The notes beneath the pieces were generated by a model. That model searched no databases. It had not been told where the DNA came from and worked only from the letters and a program-made list of their open reading frames with translations. A DNA stretch of 64,000 nucleotides, taken from assembly GCF_900109955.1 (NCBI RefSeq), contig NZ_FOJB01000001.1:868001-932000 (forward strand). Direction: 5' to 3'. A program made the position numbers and the translations under genes. Each line of letters begins with the position of its first letter. Position 1 is the first letter of the stretch. Source of the DNA: Aliiroseovarius sediminilitoris (GTDB lineage Bacteria > Pseudomonadota > Alphaproteobacteria > Rhodobacterales > Rhodobacteraceae). This document shows, piece after piece, positions 18,988 to 28,088 of this stretch.

Positions 18988-21509
18988 TGCAGACGCTGAC
19001 CATGGCCTTGCGTCTGGCCCGACGCGAGATGCGTGGCGGGATGCGTGGGTTCCGCATTTTCCTGGCCTGCCTCGTGCTGGGTGTCGCGGCGATTGCCGGT
19101 GTGGGCAGCGTGCGCGAAGGACTTCGGGCGGGACTGGCCTCGCAAGGGGCGGTCTTGCTGGGGGGCGATGCGTCGGTGTCGTTCACCTATCGATTTGCCG
19201 AGGACACGGAAGCTGCGTTGCTGGCATCAGAAAGCGCTGCAATGACCGTGATGGCCGACTTTCGATCCATGGCGGTTGTGGGGGACGAGCGGGCCCTGAC
19301 CCAGATCAAAGCGGTCGATGACGCCTATCCGTTGGTTGGATCGGTCGAATTGGACCCTCCGATAGCCTTGTCCGCCGCGCTGGACGGGCAGCGGGGGCTG
19401 CCCGGAGGCGTGATGGACAACCTTTTGATCGAACGGCTGGGCTTGTCTTTGGGGGATGCTTTCCAACTTGGCGATGCCGAGTTTGTCTTGACGGCCGAAC
19501 TGGTCACGGAGCCCGACAATGCCAGTGGCGGTTTTGGTCTTGGCCCGCGCACCATCGTGCGTCGCATCGCATTGGATGGATCGGGTCTGTTGACTGAAGG
19601 CACGTTGTTCAACAGCCATTACAAGATGCGCCTAAAGGCAGAGCAAAACCTTGATGGGCTTTACGCCGCCACGATGCCGACGCTGGAATCGAAAGGTGCA
19701 CGCTGGCAGGATGCGCGCAACGGCGCGCCGGGAATGCGACGGTTGGTGGATCAACTTGGAGCGTTCCTTGTGCTGGTCGGACTTGCCGGGTTAGCGGTTG
19801 GCGGGGTCGGTATTTCGGCGGCAGTGCGCGCCTATCTGGACGGTAAAACCAGCACTATTGCGATCTTGCGAGCGTTGGGGGCATCCAAATTAACGATCTT
19901 TCTGACATATTTCCTACAAATCGGCTTGTTAACCGTAATTGGGCTGTCTTTGGGGCTTCTGCTAGGGGCTGTCGTGCCGTTGGCCTTGGCTCCGGTGATC
20001 TCGGCAGTGCTGCCCATCACGGCCGAGATCACGATCTATGCCCGACCTTTGGCCGAGGCTGCATTATACGGTGTTTTGGCCGCATTGTTGTTCACACTGT
20101 GGCCACTGGCGCGAACCGAGGATGTGAAGGCGGCGGCGTTGTTTCGGGATGCCGCACTGGGCCGCGCCCGCCTGCCGCGCCCGTTGTTCATCGGGGTGTG
20201 TTTGACCATCCTTGCGCTGCTGATCTGGTCTGCCTCGGTCCTGTCCGGGATGCCCCGCCTTGCGATGTGGAGCTTTATTGGATTGGCGGGAGCATTTGCC
20301 GCGCTGGTTCTGACCGGGTTGGCGGTGCGCTGGGCGGCCCGATGGGTTGGGCATCGAAAGGCTATGCGTGGCTGGCCGACCCTACGAATGGCGCTTGGCG
20401 CTGTGGGTGGGCCGGGGGGCGAAGCGGGTGCAGTCGTTCTGTCGCTAGGGTTGGGTTTGGCTGTTCTGGCTGCTGTGGGGCAGATCGACAACAACCTGCG
20501 CGGTGCGATTGCACGTGACTTGCCAGATGTGGCTCCCAGCTTTTTCGTAGTCGACATCCAACCCGACCAGATTGATGGCGTGAAAGCCCGATTGGAGGGC
20601 GACCCGCTGGTCACTCGGATCGATACCGCCCCAATGCTGCGGGGAGTGATTACCAAGATCAACGACCGTCCTGCGCGCGAAGTCGCGGGCGGACATTGGG
20701 TTGTGCACGGGGATCGCGGTCTGACCTATTCCGACACGCCCACCCGCTCCACGGTGGTGGACGGGGAATGGTGGCCCGAAGACTATCAAGGCCCGCCCCA
20801 GATCAGCTTTGCTGCTGAAGAGGCCGAGGAGATGGGGATCGGTATCGGCGACAGCCTGACCGTCAACATTCTGGGTCGTGACATAACCGGCGAAATTACC
20901 AGCCTGCGCGAGGTCGATTTCAGCCAAGCCGGGATGGGCTTTGTAATGACCATGAACCCATCGGCGTTGGCGGGCGCACCGCACAGCTATATCGCGACAA
21001 TCTATTCCCAAGCCGCCGGAGAGGCGGCAATCCTGCGCGACCTTGGCCGGGCGTATCCGAACATCACATTGATCTCGGTGCGCGATGCGATCACGCAGGT
21101 GACGGGGATCATGGGGCAGGTGGCTGCCGCGATCACTTATGGGGCGCTGGCCACGTTGCTGACTGGGTTTGTCGTGCTGATGGGTGCCGCCGCGGCGGGC
21201 GAACGCGCGCGGACATACGAGGCCGCGGTGATGAAAACCCTTGGGGCAACCCGGCCCGTTATCTTGGCAAACTTCGCGATCCGGTCTGCGGTGTTGGGTG
21301 CGGCGGCGGGGGCGGTCGCAGTGCTGGCGGGCGGATTGGCGGGGTGGGCCGTGACGTATTACATCATGGAAGAACGGTTCGTCTTCGATGCCGCCAATGC
21401 CATCGCAATTGTTTCGGGCGGCGTGGTTGCCACGGTGCTTGCTGGATTGTTCTATGCTTGGCGACCACTGTCTGCGCGTCCCGCGCGGGTGCTTCGCGCG
21501 CGAGAATGA
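18984..21509 (+). CDS. ABC transporter permease, FtsX/MacB family (YbbP-like)
   Basis: An 841-residue permease with an N-terminal signal-anchor helix, a periplasmic domain, then two FtsX-type permease blocks: about residues 255-380 with three spans, and about 715-835 with three or four spans (GERARTYEAAVMKTLGATRP motif). Two FtsX domains in one chain and a large periplasmic region after residue 510 match YbbP. It works with the preceding ATPase. Starts at 18984 and 18987 are both possible (tandem ATG). Confidence 0.9.
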   Translation: MMQTLTMALRLARREMRGGMRGFRIFLACLVLGVAAIAGVGSVREGLRAGLASQGAVLLGGDASVSFTYRFAEDTEAALLASESAAMTVMADFRSMAVVGDERALTQIKAVDDAYPLVGSVELDPPIALSAALDGQRGLPGGVMDNLLIERLGLSLGDAFQLGDAEFVLTAELVTEPDNASGGFGLGPRTIVRRIALDGSGLLTEGTLFNSHYKMRLKAEQNLDGLYAATMPTLESKGARWQDARNGAPGMRRLVDQLGAFLVLVGLAGLAVGGVGISAAVRAYLDGKTSTIAILRALGASKLTIFLTYFLQIGLLTVIGLSLGLLLGAVVPLALAPVISAVLPITAEITIYARPLAEAALYGVLAALLFTLWPLARTEDVKAAALFRDAALGRARLPRPLFIGVCLTILALLIWSASVLSGMPRLAMWSFIGLAGAFAALVLTGLAVRWAARWVGHRKAMRGWPTLRMALGAVGGPGGEAGAVVLSLGLGLAVLAAVGQIDNNLRGAIARDLPDVAPSFFVVDIQPDQIDGVKARLEGDPLVTRIDTAPMLRGVITKINDRPAREVAGGHWVVHGDRGLTYSDTPTRSTVVDGEWWPEDYQGPPQISFAAEEAEEMGIGIGDSLTVNILGRDITGEITSLREVDFSQAGMGFVMTMNPSALAGAPHSYIATIYSQAAGEAAILRDLGRAYPNITLISVRDAITQVTGIMGQVAAAITYGALATLLTGFVVLMGAAAAGERARTYEAAVMKTLGATRPVILANFAIRSAVLGAAAGAVAVLAGGLAGWAVTYYIMEERFVFDAANAIAIVSGGVVATVLAGLFYAWRPLSARPARVLRARE

Positions 21510-21512
21510 ACC

Positions 21513-21938
21513 TTAACCGTGCGTCGCACGATGCTTCTTGCAAATAACCAGTTTCAGGCCGGACCAGATGTCGTCCACCGCGCAGACTTTTACGTCCACC
21601 AGCGTTGTTTGCAGCGCGATTTCCCGGATTACATCCTCGGTCATGTCGGTGGGAACATTTGACGTTTTCTTGGGCCAAGAGACCCAGATCATTCCATCCT
21701 TGTCCAGTGTGACGAGCAATTTCGGCAACGCGGTCTCGAACGCTTTGCGGCTGTCTGTAAACATATGGATCACGTCATACGGGCCGCTTAAGGCCTCGGT
21801 TGAGACGGCTCGCGCACTCCTAAAGGCGCGGCTGGTGACAAGGTGGTCATGCGCGGCAGGGCGATCCAGCCATGCTACGCGTTGGCCATCCTTCAGGCCG
21901 AGCTTCTTCGCCAGAGGTGTATCGGAAGACCTTGTCAT
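21513..21938 (-). CDS. Small DUF3052-like protein
   Basis: A 141-residue soluble protein without a known catalytic motif. The segment MIWVSWPKKTSNVPTDMTEDVIRE and the C-terminal WSGLKLVICKK are typical of the DUF3052 family, whose role is unknown. Its ATG overlaps the stop of the ZIP-family gene by four bases (ATGA), so it is the last gene of a chain that begins at sdhC. It ends three bases from the permease stop on the other strand. Confidence 0.7.
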   Translation of the reverse strand: MTRSSDTPLAKKLGLKDGQRVAWLDRPAAHDHLVTSRAFRSARAVSTEALSGPYDVIHMFTDSRKAFETALPKLLVTLDKDGMIWVSWPKKTSNVPTDMTEDVIREIALQTTLVDVKVCAVDDIWSGLKLVICKKHRATHG

Positions 21939-22648
21939 AGAGTCAGGATATGTCCGCCCAACCCGAATGCGAAACCCATAATTGCCCCCAGCGGCGGGGA
22001 CCAATGTCGTTCCACTGGCACTTGCGGGGCGATGTCCTGAAACATCAAGTAAAGAATGCCACCCGCCGAGAACAGCATCAGAACGCCCAGCAGTTCGGGC
22101 CATCCGGAGAACATCGTGATGCCCAGAACCGCGGCAAGTGGCCCGGCTGGCACCAAGGCGAGAAACAATAACAGGCGCTTGCTGCGCGGTGTCTTGGACG
22201 AGGCTGCCAATTCGCGATCTGCATTGAACCCTTCCGGCAGGTTCTGCGCGCCGATCAGGATGGCCAGCAGCACCGCCAGTCCGGGATCGGCTGTCAGGAT
22301 TGCGCCCATGGCGATGGCTTCCGGGATGAAATCCATCAGCATCGCCATGAACTGCGCCTTGGAACCTCCTCGATGCGCCATTGCAATATCCGATACCAGT
22401 GCCGCAATTGCCCCTGCAAGCAATGGCAGAAGGGCCAACAGGCCGGGCACGCGGTCGATCCCCTCGGGGATCAGAACAAGGGCGACCGCCGACAACAACG
22501 CGCCTGCGCCAAACGCCATGATCCAGTGGTTGGCTTCGTTGCGCAGAGGGCCGGGCAGAATGCGGTCGAACCTTGCCAGCCACGCCCCCAAAGGAATGGC
22601 CGCCCCGGCGAGGGCGGCCAATAGGGTCGCATAAACGATGGCGCCCAT
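21935..22648 (-). CDS. ZIP-family (ZupT-like) metal transporter homologue
   Basis: A 237-residue protein with about eight hydrophobic segments. The two ZIP signature helices are recognisable as MDFIPEAIAMG and GAQNLPEGFN, but the His residues that usually begin HNxPEG in both are replaced (MD and AQ). The metal site is therefore altered, and transport of zinc or iron is not certain. A variable loop with Lys/Arg follows the second motif. Its ATG overlaps the sdhB stop by one base (TGATG), so it appears coupled to the succinate dehydrogenase operon. Confidence 0.75.
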   Translation of the reverse strand: MGAIVYATLLAALAGAAIPLGAWLARFDRILPGPLRNEANHWIMAFGAGALLSAVALVLIPEGIDRVPGLLALLPLLAGAIAALVSDIAMAHRGGSKAQFMAMLMDFIPEAIAMGAILTADPGLAVLLAILIGAQNLPEGFNADRELAASSKTPRSKRLLLFLALVPAGPLAAVLGITMFSGWPELLGVLMLFSAGGILYLMFQDIAPQVPVERHWSPPLGAIMGFAFGLGGHILTL

Positions 22649-23427
22649 CAGAGCGTGCGTTCGACCATCATCTTCTTGATCGAAGCGATCGCCTTGGCCG
22701 GGTTCAGACCTTTCGGGCAGGTCTTGGCGCAATTCATGATGGTGTGGCAGCGATAAAGTTTGAACGGGTCTTCCAACTCGTCCAGACGCTCGCCTGTGGC
22801 TTCGTCGCGGCTGTCAATGATCCAGCGATAGGCGTGCAGAAGCGCGGCCGGGCCAAGATACCGATCACCGTTCCACCAATAGCTGGGGCAGGCGGTCGAG
22901 CAGCTTGCGCACATGACGCATTCATAGAGACCATCCAGTTTCTTGCGATCTTCGATGGACTGCTTCCACTCTTTCGCGGGGCGGTTGGTCTTGGTTTCCA
23001 GCCACGGCATGATCGAAGCATGCTGCGCATAGAAATGCGTCAGATCCGGGATCAGGTCGCGCACCACCGGCATGTGCGGCAAGGGATAGATTTTCACATC
23101 GCCCTTGATTTCGTCCATGCCATAGATGCAGGCCAGCGTATTGATCCCGTCGATATTCATCGCGCAGGACCCGCAGATGCCTTCGCGGCAGGACCGGCGG
23201 AAGGTCAGTGTCGGGTCAATCTCGTTCTTGATCTTGATCAGCGCGTCCAGAACCATCGGCCCGCATTTGTCCATGTCGACGAAATAGGTATCGACGCTCG
23301 GGTTCTGCCCGTCATCCGGTGTCCAGCGATAAATCTGGAACTTGCGGACATTGGTCGCGCCCTCGGGTTTGGGCCAGGTCTTGCCGGTGCGGATGGTCGA
23401 GTTCTTCGGAAGTCTGAATTGAACCAT
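22648..23427 (-). CDS. sdhB: Succinate dehydrogenase iron-sulfur subunit
   Basis: A 259-residue subunit that carries electrons from FAD in SdhA to quinone. Three cluster-binding regions are visible: [15 protein letters not shown] with a later Cys for the 2Fe-2S centre, [12 protein letters not shown] for 4Fe-4S, and [17 protein letters not shown] for 3Fe-4S. It follows sdhA by 12 bases with AGGAGG before the ATG. Complex II works in the TCA cycle and the respiratory chain at the inner membrane. Confidence 0.98.
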   Translation of the reverse strand: MVQFRLPKNSTIRTGKTWPKPEGATNVRKFQIYRWTPDDGQNPSVDTYFVDMDKCGPMVLDALIKIKNEIDPTLTFRRSCREGICGSCAMNIDGINTLACIYGMDEIKGDVKIYPLPHMPVVRDLIPDLTHFYAQHASIMPWLETKTNRPAKEWKQSIEDRKKLDGLYECVMCASCSTACPSYWWNGDRYLGPAALLHAYRWIIDSRDEATGERLDELEDPFKLYRCHTIMNCAKTCPKGLNPAKAIASIKKMMVERTL

Positions 23428-23439
23428 ATCGTGTCCTCC

Positions 23440-25245
23440 TTAGAACGTCCGCGCTTTGGGCGCGATTTTCTTGAGACTGATGCCACCTTCGGTCTCGGTG
23501 GTCAGCGGATCGGTGATGACAGGACGATAGCTTAGATCGACCTTGTTGCCATCGACGCGGCTGACAGTGTGAACGCGCCACTTCTTGTCGTCGCGCTTGG
23601 GGAAGTCCTCGTGGGCGTGGGCGCCACGGCTTTCCTCGCGCGCTTCAGCCCCGTGGATGGTGGCCAGAGCGTTCGGCATCAGGTTGGTCAGTTCCAGCGT
23701 TTCCATCAGGTCCGAGTTCCAGACCAGCGAACGGTCGGTAACGGCCAGGTCATCCAGCTTGGCGGCGACATTGGTCATCTTCTTGACACCTTCCTTCAGC
23801 GTCTTGGCCGTGCGGAAGACGGCGGCGTCGGCCTGCATGGTCTTCTGCATCTCAAGCCGCAGCTCGGCGGTTGGAACGGAACCATTGGCGTTGCGCAATC
23901 CGTCGAAACGGTCAAACGCCTTGTCAACCGAGCCTTGGTTCAGAACCGGATTGGCGCTGTCAGCATCGACAATCTTACCGGCGCGGATCGCGGCGGCACG
24001 GCCAAAGACCACCAGGTCAATGAGCGAGTTCGACCCGAGGCGGTTCGCCCCATGCACCGAGGCGCAGCCCGCTTCGCCGACGGCCATCAGGCCTGGCACG
24101 ACAGCGGTTGGGTCGTCTTTGGTGGGGTTTAGCACTTCGCCCCAATAGTTGGTCGGAATGCCGCCCATGTTATAATGAACCGTGGGCAGAACCGGGATCG
24201 GTTCTTTGGTCACATCGACGCCTGCGAAAATCTTTGCGCTTTCGGAAATGCCGGGCAGGCGTTCGGCCAAAGCCTCAGATGGCAGGTGATCGAGGTGCAG
24301 ATAGATGTGGTCCTTTTCTTCGCCCACACCGCGCCCTTCGCGGATTTCCATGGTCATCGAGCGAGAGACATAATCACGCGGGGCAAGGTCCTTATACTGG
24401 GGCGCATAACGCTCCATAAACCGTTCGCCTTCGCTGTTCACCAGATAACCGCCTTCGCCCCGCGCACCTTCAGTGATCAGGCAGCCAGAGCCGTAGATGC
24501 CGGTTGGGTGGAACTGGACGAACTCCATGTCCTGCAAAGCCAGCCCCGCGCGCGCCACCATGCCGCCACCGTCGCCCGTACAAGTGTGGGCCGAGGTCGC
24601 CGAGAAAAAGGCGCGTCCGTAACCGCCGGTCGCCAGCACAACCATCTTCGCGTTGAAGACATGCATGGTGCCGTCATCGAGCTTCCAGCAGACAACGCCC
24701 TGACACTGACCGTCTTCGGACATGATCAGGTCGATGGCAAAATACTCGACATAGAACTCCGCATTGTTTTTCAGAGACTGACCATAGAGCGTGTGCAAGA
24801 TGGCGTGGCCGGTCCGGTCCGCGGCGGCACAGGTCCGCTGCACGGGGGGGCCGTCACCAAACTCGGTGGTGTGGCCGCCGAAGGGGCGCTGGTAAATCTT
24901 GCCTTCCTCGGTGCGCGAGAAAGGAACGCCGTAGTGCTCCAACTCATACACCGCTTTGGGCGCTTCACGGGCCAGATATTCCATCGCGTCGGTATCACCC
25001 AGCCAGTCCGAGCCTTTCACGGTGTCATACATGTGCCACTGCCAATTGTCCGGGCCCATGTTGGATAGGGACGCGGCGATGCCGCCCTGGGCTGCGACAG
25101 TGTGCGAGCGGGTCGGGAAAACTTTGGTTACACAGGCCGTGCGCAGACCTTGTTCGGCCATGCCAAGTGTGGCCCGCAGACCAGCGCCACCGGCACCGAC
25201 CACGACCACGTCATATTCGTGCGTTTCGTATTCGTAAGCTGCCAT
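23440..25245 (-). CDS. sdhA: Succinate dehydrogenase flavoprotein subunit
   Basis: A 601-residue catalytic subunit oxidising succinate to fumarate. The N-terminal FAD motif [15 protein letters not shown], the covalent-flavin region [16 protein letters not shown] with its His, and the active-site segment with [13 protein letters not shown] and the later [18 protein letters not shown] are all visible. Length is typical. Gene order is sdhC-sdhD-sdhA-sdhB, as in other alphaproteobacteria. Confidence 0.98.
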   Translation of the reverse strand: MAAYEYETHEYDVVVVGAGGAGLRATLGMAEQGLRTACVTKVFPTRSHTVAAQGGIAASLSNMGPDNWQWHMYDTVKGSDWLGDTDAMEYLAREAPKAVYELEHYGVPFSRTEEGKIYQRPFGGHTTEFGDGPPVQRTCAAADRTGHAILHTLYGQSLKNNAEFYVEYFAIDLIMSEDGQCQGVVCWKLDDGTMHVFNAKMVVLATGGYGRAFFSATSAHTCTGDGGGMVARAGLALQDMEFVQFHPTGIYGSGCLITEGARGEGGYLVNSEGERFMERYAPQYKDLAPRDYVSRSMTMEIREGRGVGEEKDHIYLHLDHLPSEALAERLPGISESAKIFAGVDVTKEPIPVLPTVHYNMGGIPTNYWGEVLNPTKDDPTAVVPGLMAVGEAGCASVHGANRLGSNSLIDLVVFGRAAAIRAGKIVDADSANPVLNQGSVDKAFDRFDGLRNANGSVPTAELRLEMQKTMQADAAVFRTAKTLKEGVKKMTNVAAKLDDLAVTDRSLVWNSDLMETLELTNLMPNALATIHGAEAREESRGAHAHEDFPKRDDKKWRVHTVSRVDGNKVDLSYRPVITDPLTTETEGGISLKKIAPKARTF

Positions 25246-25263
25246 TTGGGTTGCTCTCCGGTC

Positions 25264-25635
25264 TTAAAAGGCGATGCTGCCGAGGCCATAAAGCCCGATC
25301 GCGAGTGTTGTGTAGGCAAGTGCCGTGCAGAAGATCACCAGGACCTTCTTGGTCACGCCGCGCGAATAATCCTCGATCACCACCTGGATACCATGACGGA
25401 AGTGAACCATGGCGGTCACAAGTGTCATCGCGGCGATGATGGCGGGGAAGGGGCGTTGATAATATGCGATGGCTTCCTCGTAAGGCAGCCCAAGCGCACA
25501 GCCGAAAGTCAGCGCGAACAACGGCATCAGGATCAGCAGGCCAACAGCCGAAATAGCCTGACCCCAGAAGTTTTCGGTGCCAGAGCCTGACGCCCCTTTA
25601 CCCACGGCGCGTTTGCGGTCGGTCAGATAGTGCAT
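25264..25635 (-). CDS. sdhD: Succinate dehydrogenase membrane anchor subunit
   Basis: A 123-residue membrane protein with three predicted spans. HFRHGIQVVIEDYSRG (near residue 80) is the SdhD haem/quinone region with the conserved His, Asp and Tyr. It starts 11 bases after sdhC and ends 18 bases before sdhA. It anchors the SdhAB dimer with SdhC. Confidence 0.93.
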   Translation of the reverse strand: MHYLTDRKRAVGKGASGSGTENFWGQAISAVGLLILMPLFALTFGCALGLPYEEAIAYYQRPFPAIIAAMTLVTAMVHFRHGIQVVIEDYSRGVTKKVLVIFCTALAYTTLAIGLYGLGSIAF

Positions 25636-25646
25636 GTCCGTCCCCC

Positions 25647-26030
25647 TTACACGATGATGGCGACGATGATCGCCAGAATAACGGAACCGAAGATGACACC
25701 CAGGCCCATCTTTTCTGCGGTAGGAACATCAAGGCCGATGCCAATGTCCCAGATCAGGTGCCGAAGACCGGACAGCGCATGGTAGCACAAAGCCCAAAGC
25801 GCGAGGAACATGATCACGTCCCCGATGAACGAGGTCATCAGACCGTTTACAAAATCATAATATCCCGGACCCATCGCGGCAGCGATAAACCACCAGACGA
25901 CCAGAATGGCGGCCCCGATCAGGGCCACGCCGGTGATCCGTGCGAAAATCGAGGTCATGGAGGTCAGCTGCGGGCGGTAAATCTGCAGATGCGGGGATAG
26001 TGGGCGATTGCCCCTATTCACGTCGGCCAT
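25647..26030 (-). CDS. sdhC: Succinate dehydrogenase cytochrome b556 subunit
   Basis: A 127-residue cytochrome b subunit. RPLSPHLQIYRPQLTSMTSIFARITG near the N-terminus and HALSGLRHLIWD (with the haem-ligand His) are family signatures, with three spans. It is the first gene of the sdh operon. The ATG follows GGAGG, and a pair of TGTGATCACA operators lies 124 to 154 bases upstream. Confidence 0.96.
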   Translation of the reverse strand: MADVNRGNRPLSPHLQIYRPQLTSMTSIFARITGVALIGAAILVVWWFIAAAMGPGYYDFVNGLMTSFIGDVIMFLALWALCYHALSGLRHLIWDIGIGLDVPTAEKMGLGVIFGSVILAIIVAIIV

Positions 26031-26153
26031 GGCGGCCTCCTTCTGTCTGTTGCGACTGTTGGGACAGGAATAGCGTCATTTACCGTGCAGAGTCACGCGT
26101 TATGGAAGGGGAATTCGGCGGAAATTGCGCTAACAAGGACTAAAATTCGACCT

Positions 26154-26184
26154 TGTGATCACAGAATTATTTTTTGTGATCACA
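26154..26184. promoter_or_regulatory. Paired TGTGATCACA operators upstream of sdhC
   Basis: Two identical 10-bp palindromes TGTGATCACA, at 26154-26163 and 26175-26184, 21 bases apart (two helical turns). The same pair with the same 21-base spacing is at 31042-31072 upstream of sucC, and one copy lies before the GntR gene at 43480. Downstream of the pair, at 26111-26133 on the minus strand, is a 23-base stretch that closely resembles 31084-31106 at sucC. Confidence 0.85.
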
Positions 26185-26284
26185 TATATTTAGCCGTTAT
26201 ATCCGACTGAATATATAAGGCAAACTGGTTGATATGCTGCTTCGCGGCGTAATTGGCCCGTAGCGATATGGGGTGCCTCGATGG

Positions 26285-27319
26285 CTATTTTGGCATCAGC
26301 GCCCAATAGTCGAGGTCCAGCATGACATCGGGGTGATACTTGCCATCCGCGCCTTTCAGGGAAAACTCCGGCGCGCCATGTTTTACCGCGACCAGACGCA
26401 ACCTTATCGCGCCAACACCCGGCGCATCCGTGTCGGCTTTGTCCAAAACCTCGGACCAGGCGCGGATCGTGTCGCCCGCAAAACAGGGGTTGGCATGCGC
26501 ACCGCCGTTCAGGCCGACGATCATCTGCGCGTTGGCCAGCCCGTTGAACGACAAGGCCCGCGCCACCGAGATCACGTGGCCGCCATAGATCAACCGCTTC
26601 CCGTCCGGACGGAATGTGGCGTCGAAATGAACCTTGGCGGTGTTCTGCCACAGACGCGTCGCCAGCATGTGCTCGGCTTCTTCGACGGTCACGCCATCGA
26701 CATGGTCGATCTTTTCCCCGATCTCATAGTCGCCCCAACGGTGCGGTTCACCGGCCAGATTGAAATCGTAGTCTTCGAGCGATAGTCCGGCAGGGATCAC
26801 CAGATCCTCGGCGTCCAACGTGGCTTTCAGATCAGGGATAACCGTGTCGGGCGCGGGTGCATCCAGATCGCCTTTGCGCACCATCACCCAGCGCACATAT
26901 TCCAGCACCGGCTCGTCCATCTGGTTCACACCGCGCGTGCGCACCCAGACCACGCCGGACTTGCCGTTGGAGTTCTGTTTCAGCCCGATCACCTCCGAGG
27001 ATGAGCGCAGCGTATCGCCGGGATAGACGGGCTTCAGCCAACGCCCTTCGGCATAGCCAAGGTTGGCCACAGCGTTCAGGGAAATGTCGGGCACGGTCTT
27101 GCCGAACACGATGTGGAACGCGATCAGGTCATCCAGCGGCGACCCTTCCAGCCCGCAATTGCCCGCAAATTCATCCGAGGAGTAAAGCGCATGCCGGGCA
27201 GGATAGAGCGCGTGATAGAGCGCGCGTTCGCCTTCTGCCGCGGTGCGTGGCACCGCATGCCCTATCACTTCGCCCAGCTTGTAATCTTCGAAAAAGCGGC
27301 CGGGATTGGTTTTCGCCAT
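26285..27319 (-). CDS. mch: Mesaconyl-CoA hydratase (MaoC-like, ethylmalonyl-CoA pathway)
   Basis: A 344-residue protein with two hot-dog (MaoC) domains. The family hydrates mesaconyl-CoA to beta-methylmalyl-CoA in the ethylmalonyl-CoA pathway, which replaces the glyoxylate shunt in many Rhodobacteraceae. N-terminal GRFFEDYKLGEVIGHAVPRT and the C-terminal YGGHVISVARALSFNGL segments fit Mch, and the length is as recalled for R. sphaeroides Mch. Its start overlaps the DUF1737 stop by one base. Nearby mcl2 supports the pathway assignment. A generic MaoC dehydratase is less likely. Confidence 0.88.
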   Translation of the reverse strand: MAKTNPGRFFEDYKLGEVIGHAVPRTAAEGERALYHALYPARHALYSSDEFAGNCGLEGSPLDDLIAFHIVFGKTVPDISLNAVANLGYAEGRWLKPVYPGDTLRSSSEVIGLKQNSNGKSGVVWVRTRGVNQMDEPVLEYVRWVMVRKGDLDAPAPDTVIPDLKATLDAEDLVIPAGLSLEDYDFNLAGEPHRWGDYEIGEKIDHVDGVTVEEAEHMLATRLWQNTAKVHFDATFRPDGKRLIYGGHVISVARALSFNGLANAQMIVGLNGGAHANPCFAGDTIRAWSEVLDKADTDAPGVGAIRLRLVAVKHGAPEFSLKGADGKYHPDVMLDLDYWALMPK

Positions 27320-27522
27320 CAGTGTTCTCCCAGTTTTGTGTCGGGCGTGTAATCGCCGGGAACCACCTTCACCACCGCTTGCGCACAGCGCATCTTACCG
27401 GTGGCGGCGTCATGGGCATAGGCCGGGTCGCCATGCAGTTCCCACCCTTTGTTCAGTGCTGCGGTGACTTTGTGGCAGAAGGCCGACGTGTCTTCTTCGG
27501 TCAGCAGGCGATAGAGCTTCAT
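27319..27522 (-). CDS. Small DUF1737 domain protein
   Basis: A 67-residue protein, MKLYRLLTEEDTSAFCHKVTAALNKGWELHGDP at its N-terminal half in outline, matching the DUF1737 family (a short domain with a conserved GWELHG motif). The role is unknown. The stop overlaps the mch start by one base and NnrU ends four bases upstream of its ATG, so it is a tightly packed member of the mcl2-NnrU-DUF1737-mch chain. Confidence 0.8.
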   Translation of the reverse strand: MKLYRLLTEEDTSAFCHKVTAALNKGWELHGDPAYAHDAATGKMRCAQAVVKVVPGDYTPDTKLGEH

Positions 27523-27525
27523 GGC

Positions 27526-28074
27526 TTACATTCCAAACGGTGAGGGGCCGATCAGCCCGTGGATAACGCCGATGATCACTGTCAGAACCACCGCCGCAGC
27601 AAGAAACATGCCGTCCTTGGCAATCGTGCCTTTCGGATGTGGGGTCCATGTCGGCTCGGCCCGGTTGATCACGATGATCTCGGCCACAGCCCAGAGTGTC
27701 AGGGCACCGAACAGGATGATCGAGGCAATATCCGGGTTCACCACGATATGCGCCACGCTCCAGATGATGAAGCCGGTCAGCATCGGGTGACGCATCCGAT
27801 AAAACAGCGCGCCTTTCGATGGGCCGGGGCTCATGAAGTAGATCGCGAAGACGATCGCCAGGTTGTTGATGTGTTTCAGGAAGGCCGGATAAGCGATCAG
27901 GTCATAGCTGTCCACACTACGATAGCCGATCACCATAAGGACGATGCCCACAAGAAGGATCAGCGCCGAGACACCTTTCGCCTTGTCCCCTATCGCAGCG
28001 TGGCGCGCGGGCAAGGCGCGTTTCCAGAAATGCCCGGCATACCAAAGGGCGATGCCGATAATCAGGATGGTCAT
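27526..28074 (-). CDS. NnrU family membrane protein
   Basis: A 182-residue integral membrane protein with five or six spans. The MRHPMLTGFIIWSVAHIVVNPD segment is the NnrU/isoprenylcysteine-methyltransferase-like signature (RHP-x4-G). NnrU was named from denitrifier loci; related proteins take part in varied redox or lipid roles, so the name does not prove a nitrogen function here. It lies 14 bases after mcl2. Confidence 0.82.
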   Translation of the reverse strand: MTILIIGIALWYAGHFWKRALPARHAAIGDKAKGVSALILLVGIVLMVIGYRSVDSYDLIAYPAFLKHINNLAIVFAIYFMSPGPSKGALFYRMRHPMLTGFIIWSVAHIVVNPDIASIILFGALTLWAVAEIIVINRAEPTWTPHPKGTIAKDGMFLAAAVVLTVIIGVIHGLIGPSPFGM

Positions 28075-28088
28075 GTGTGTTCTCCGCG

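Noticed and set aside
27526-28074. NnrU as evidence for denitrification in this organism
   Set aside because: No nitrite or nitric oxide reductase genes are in the window, and NnrU-domain proteins occur widely in non-denitrifiers.
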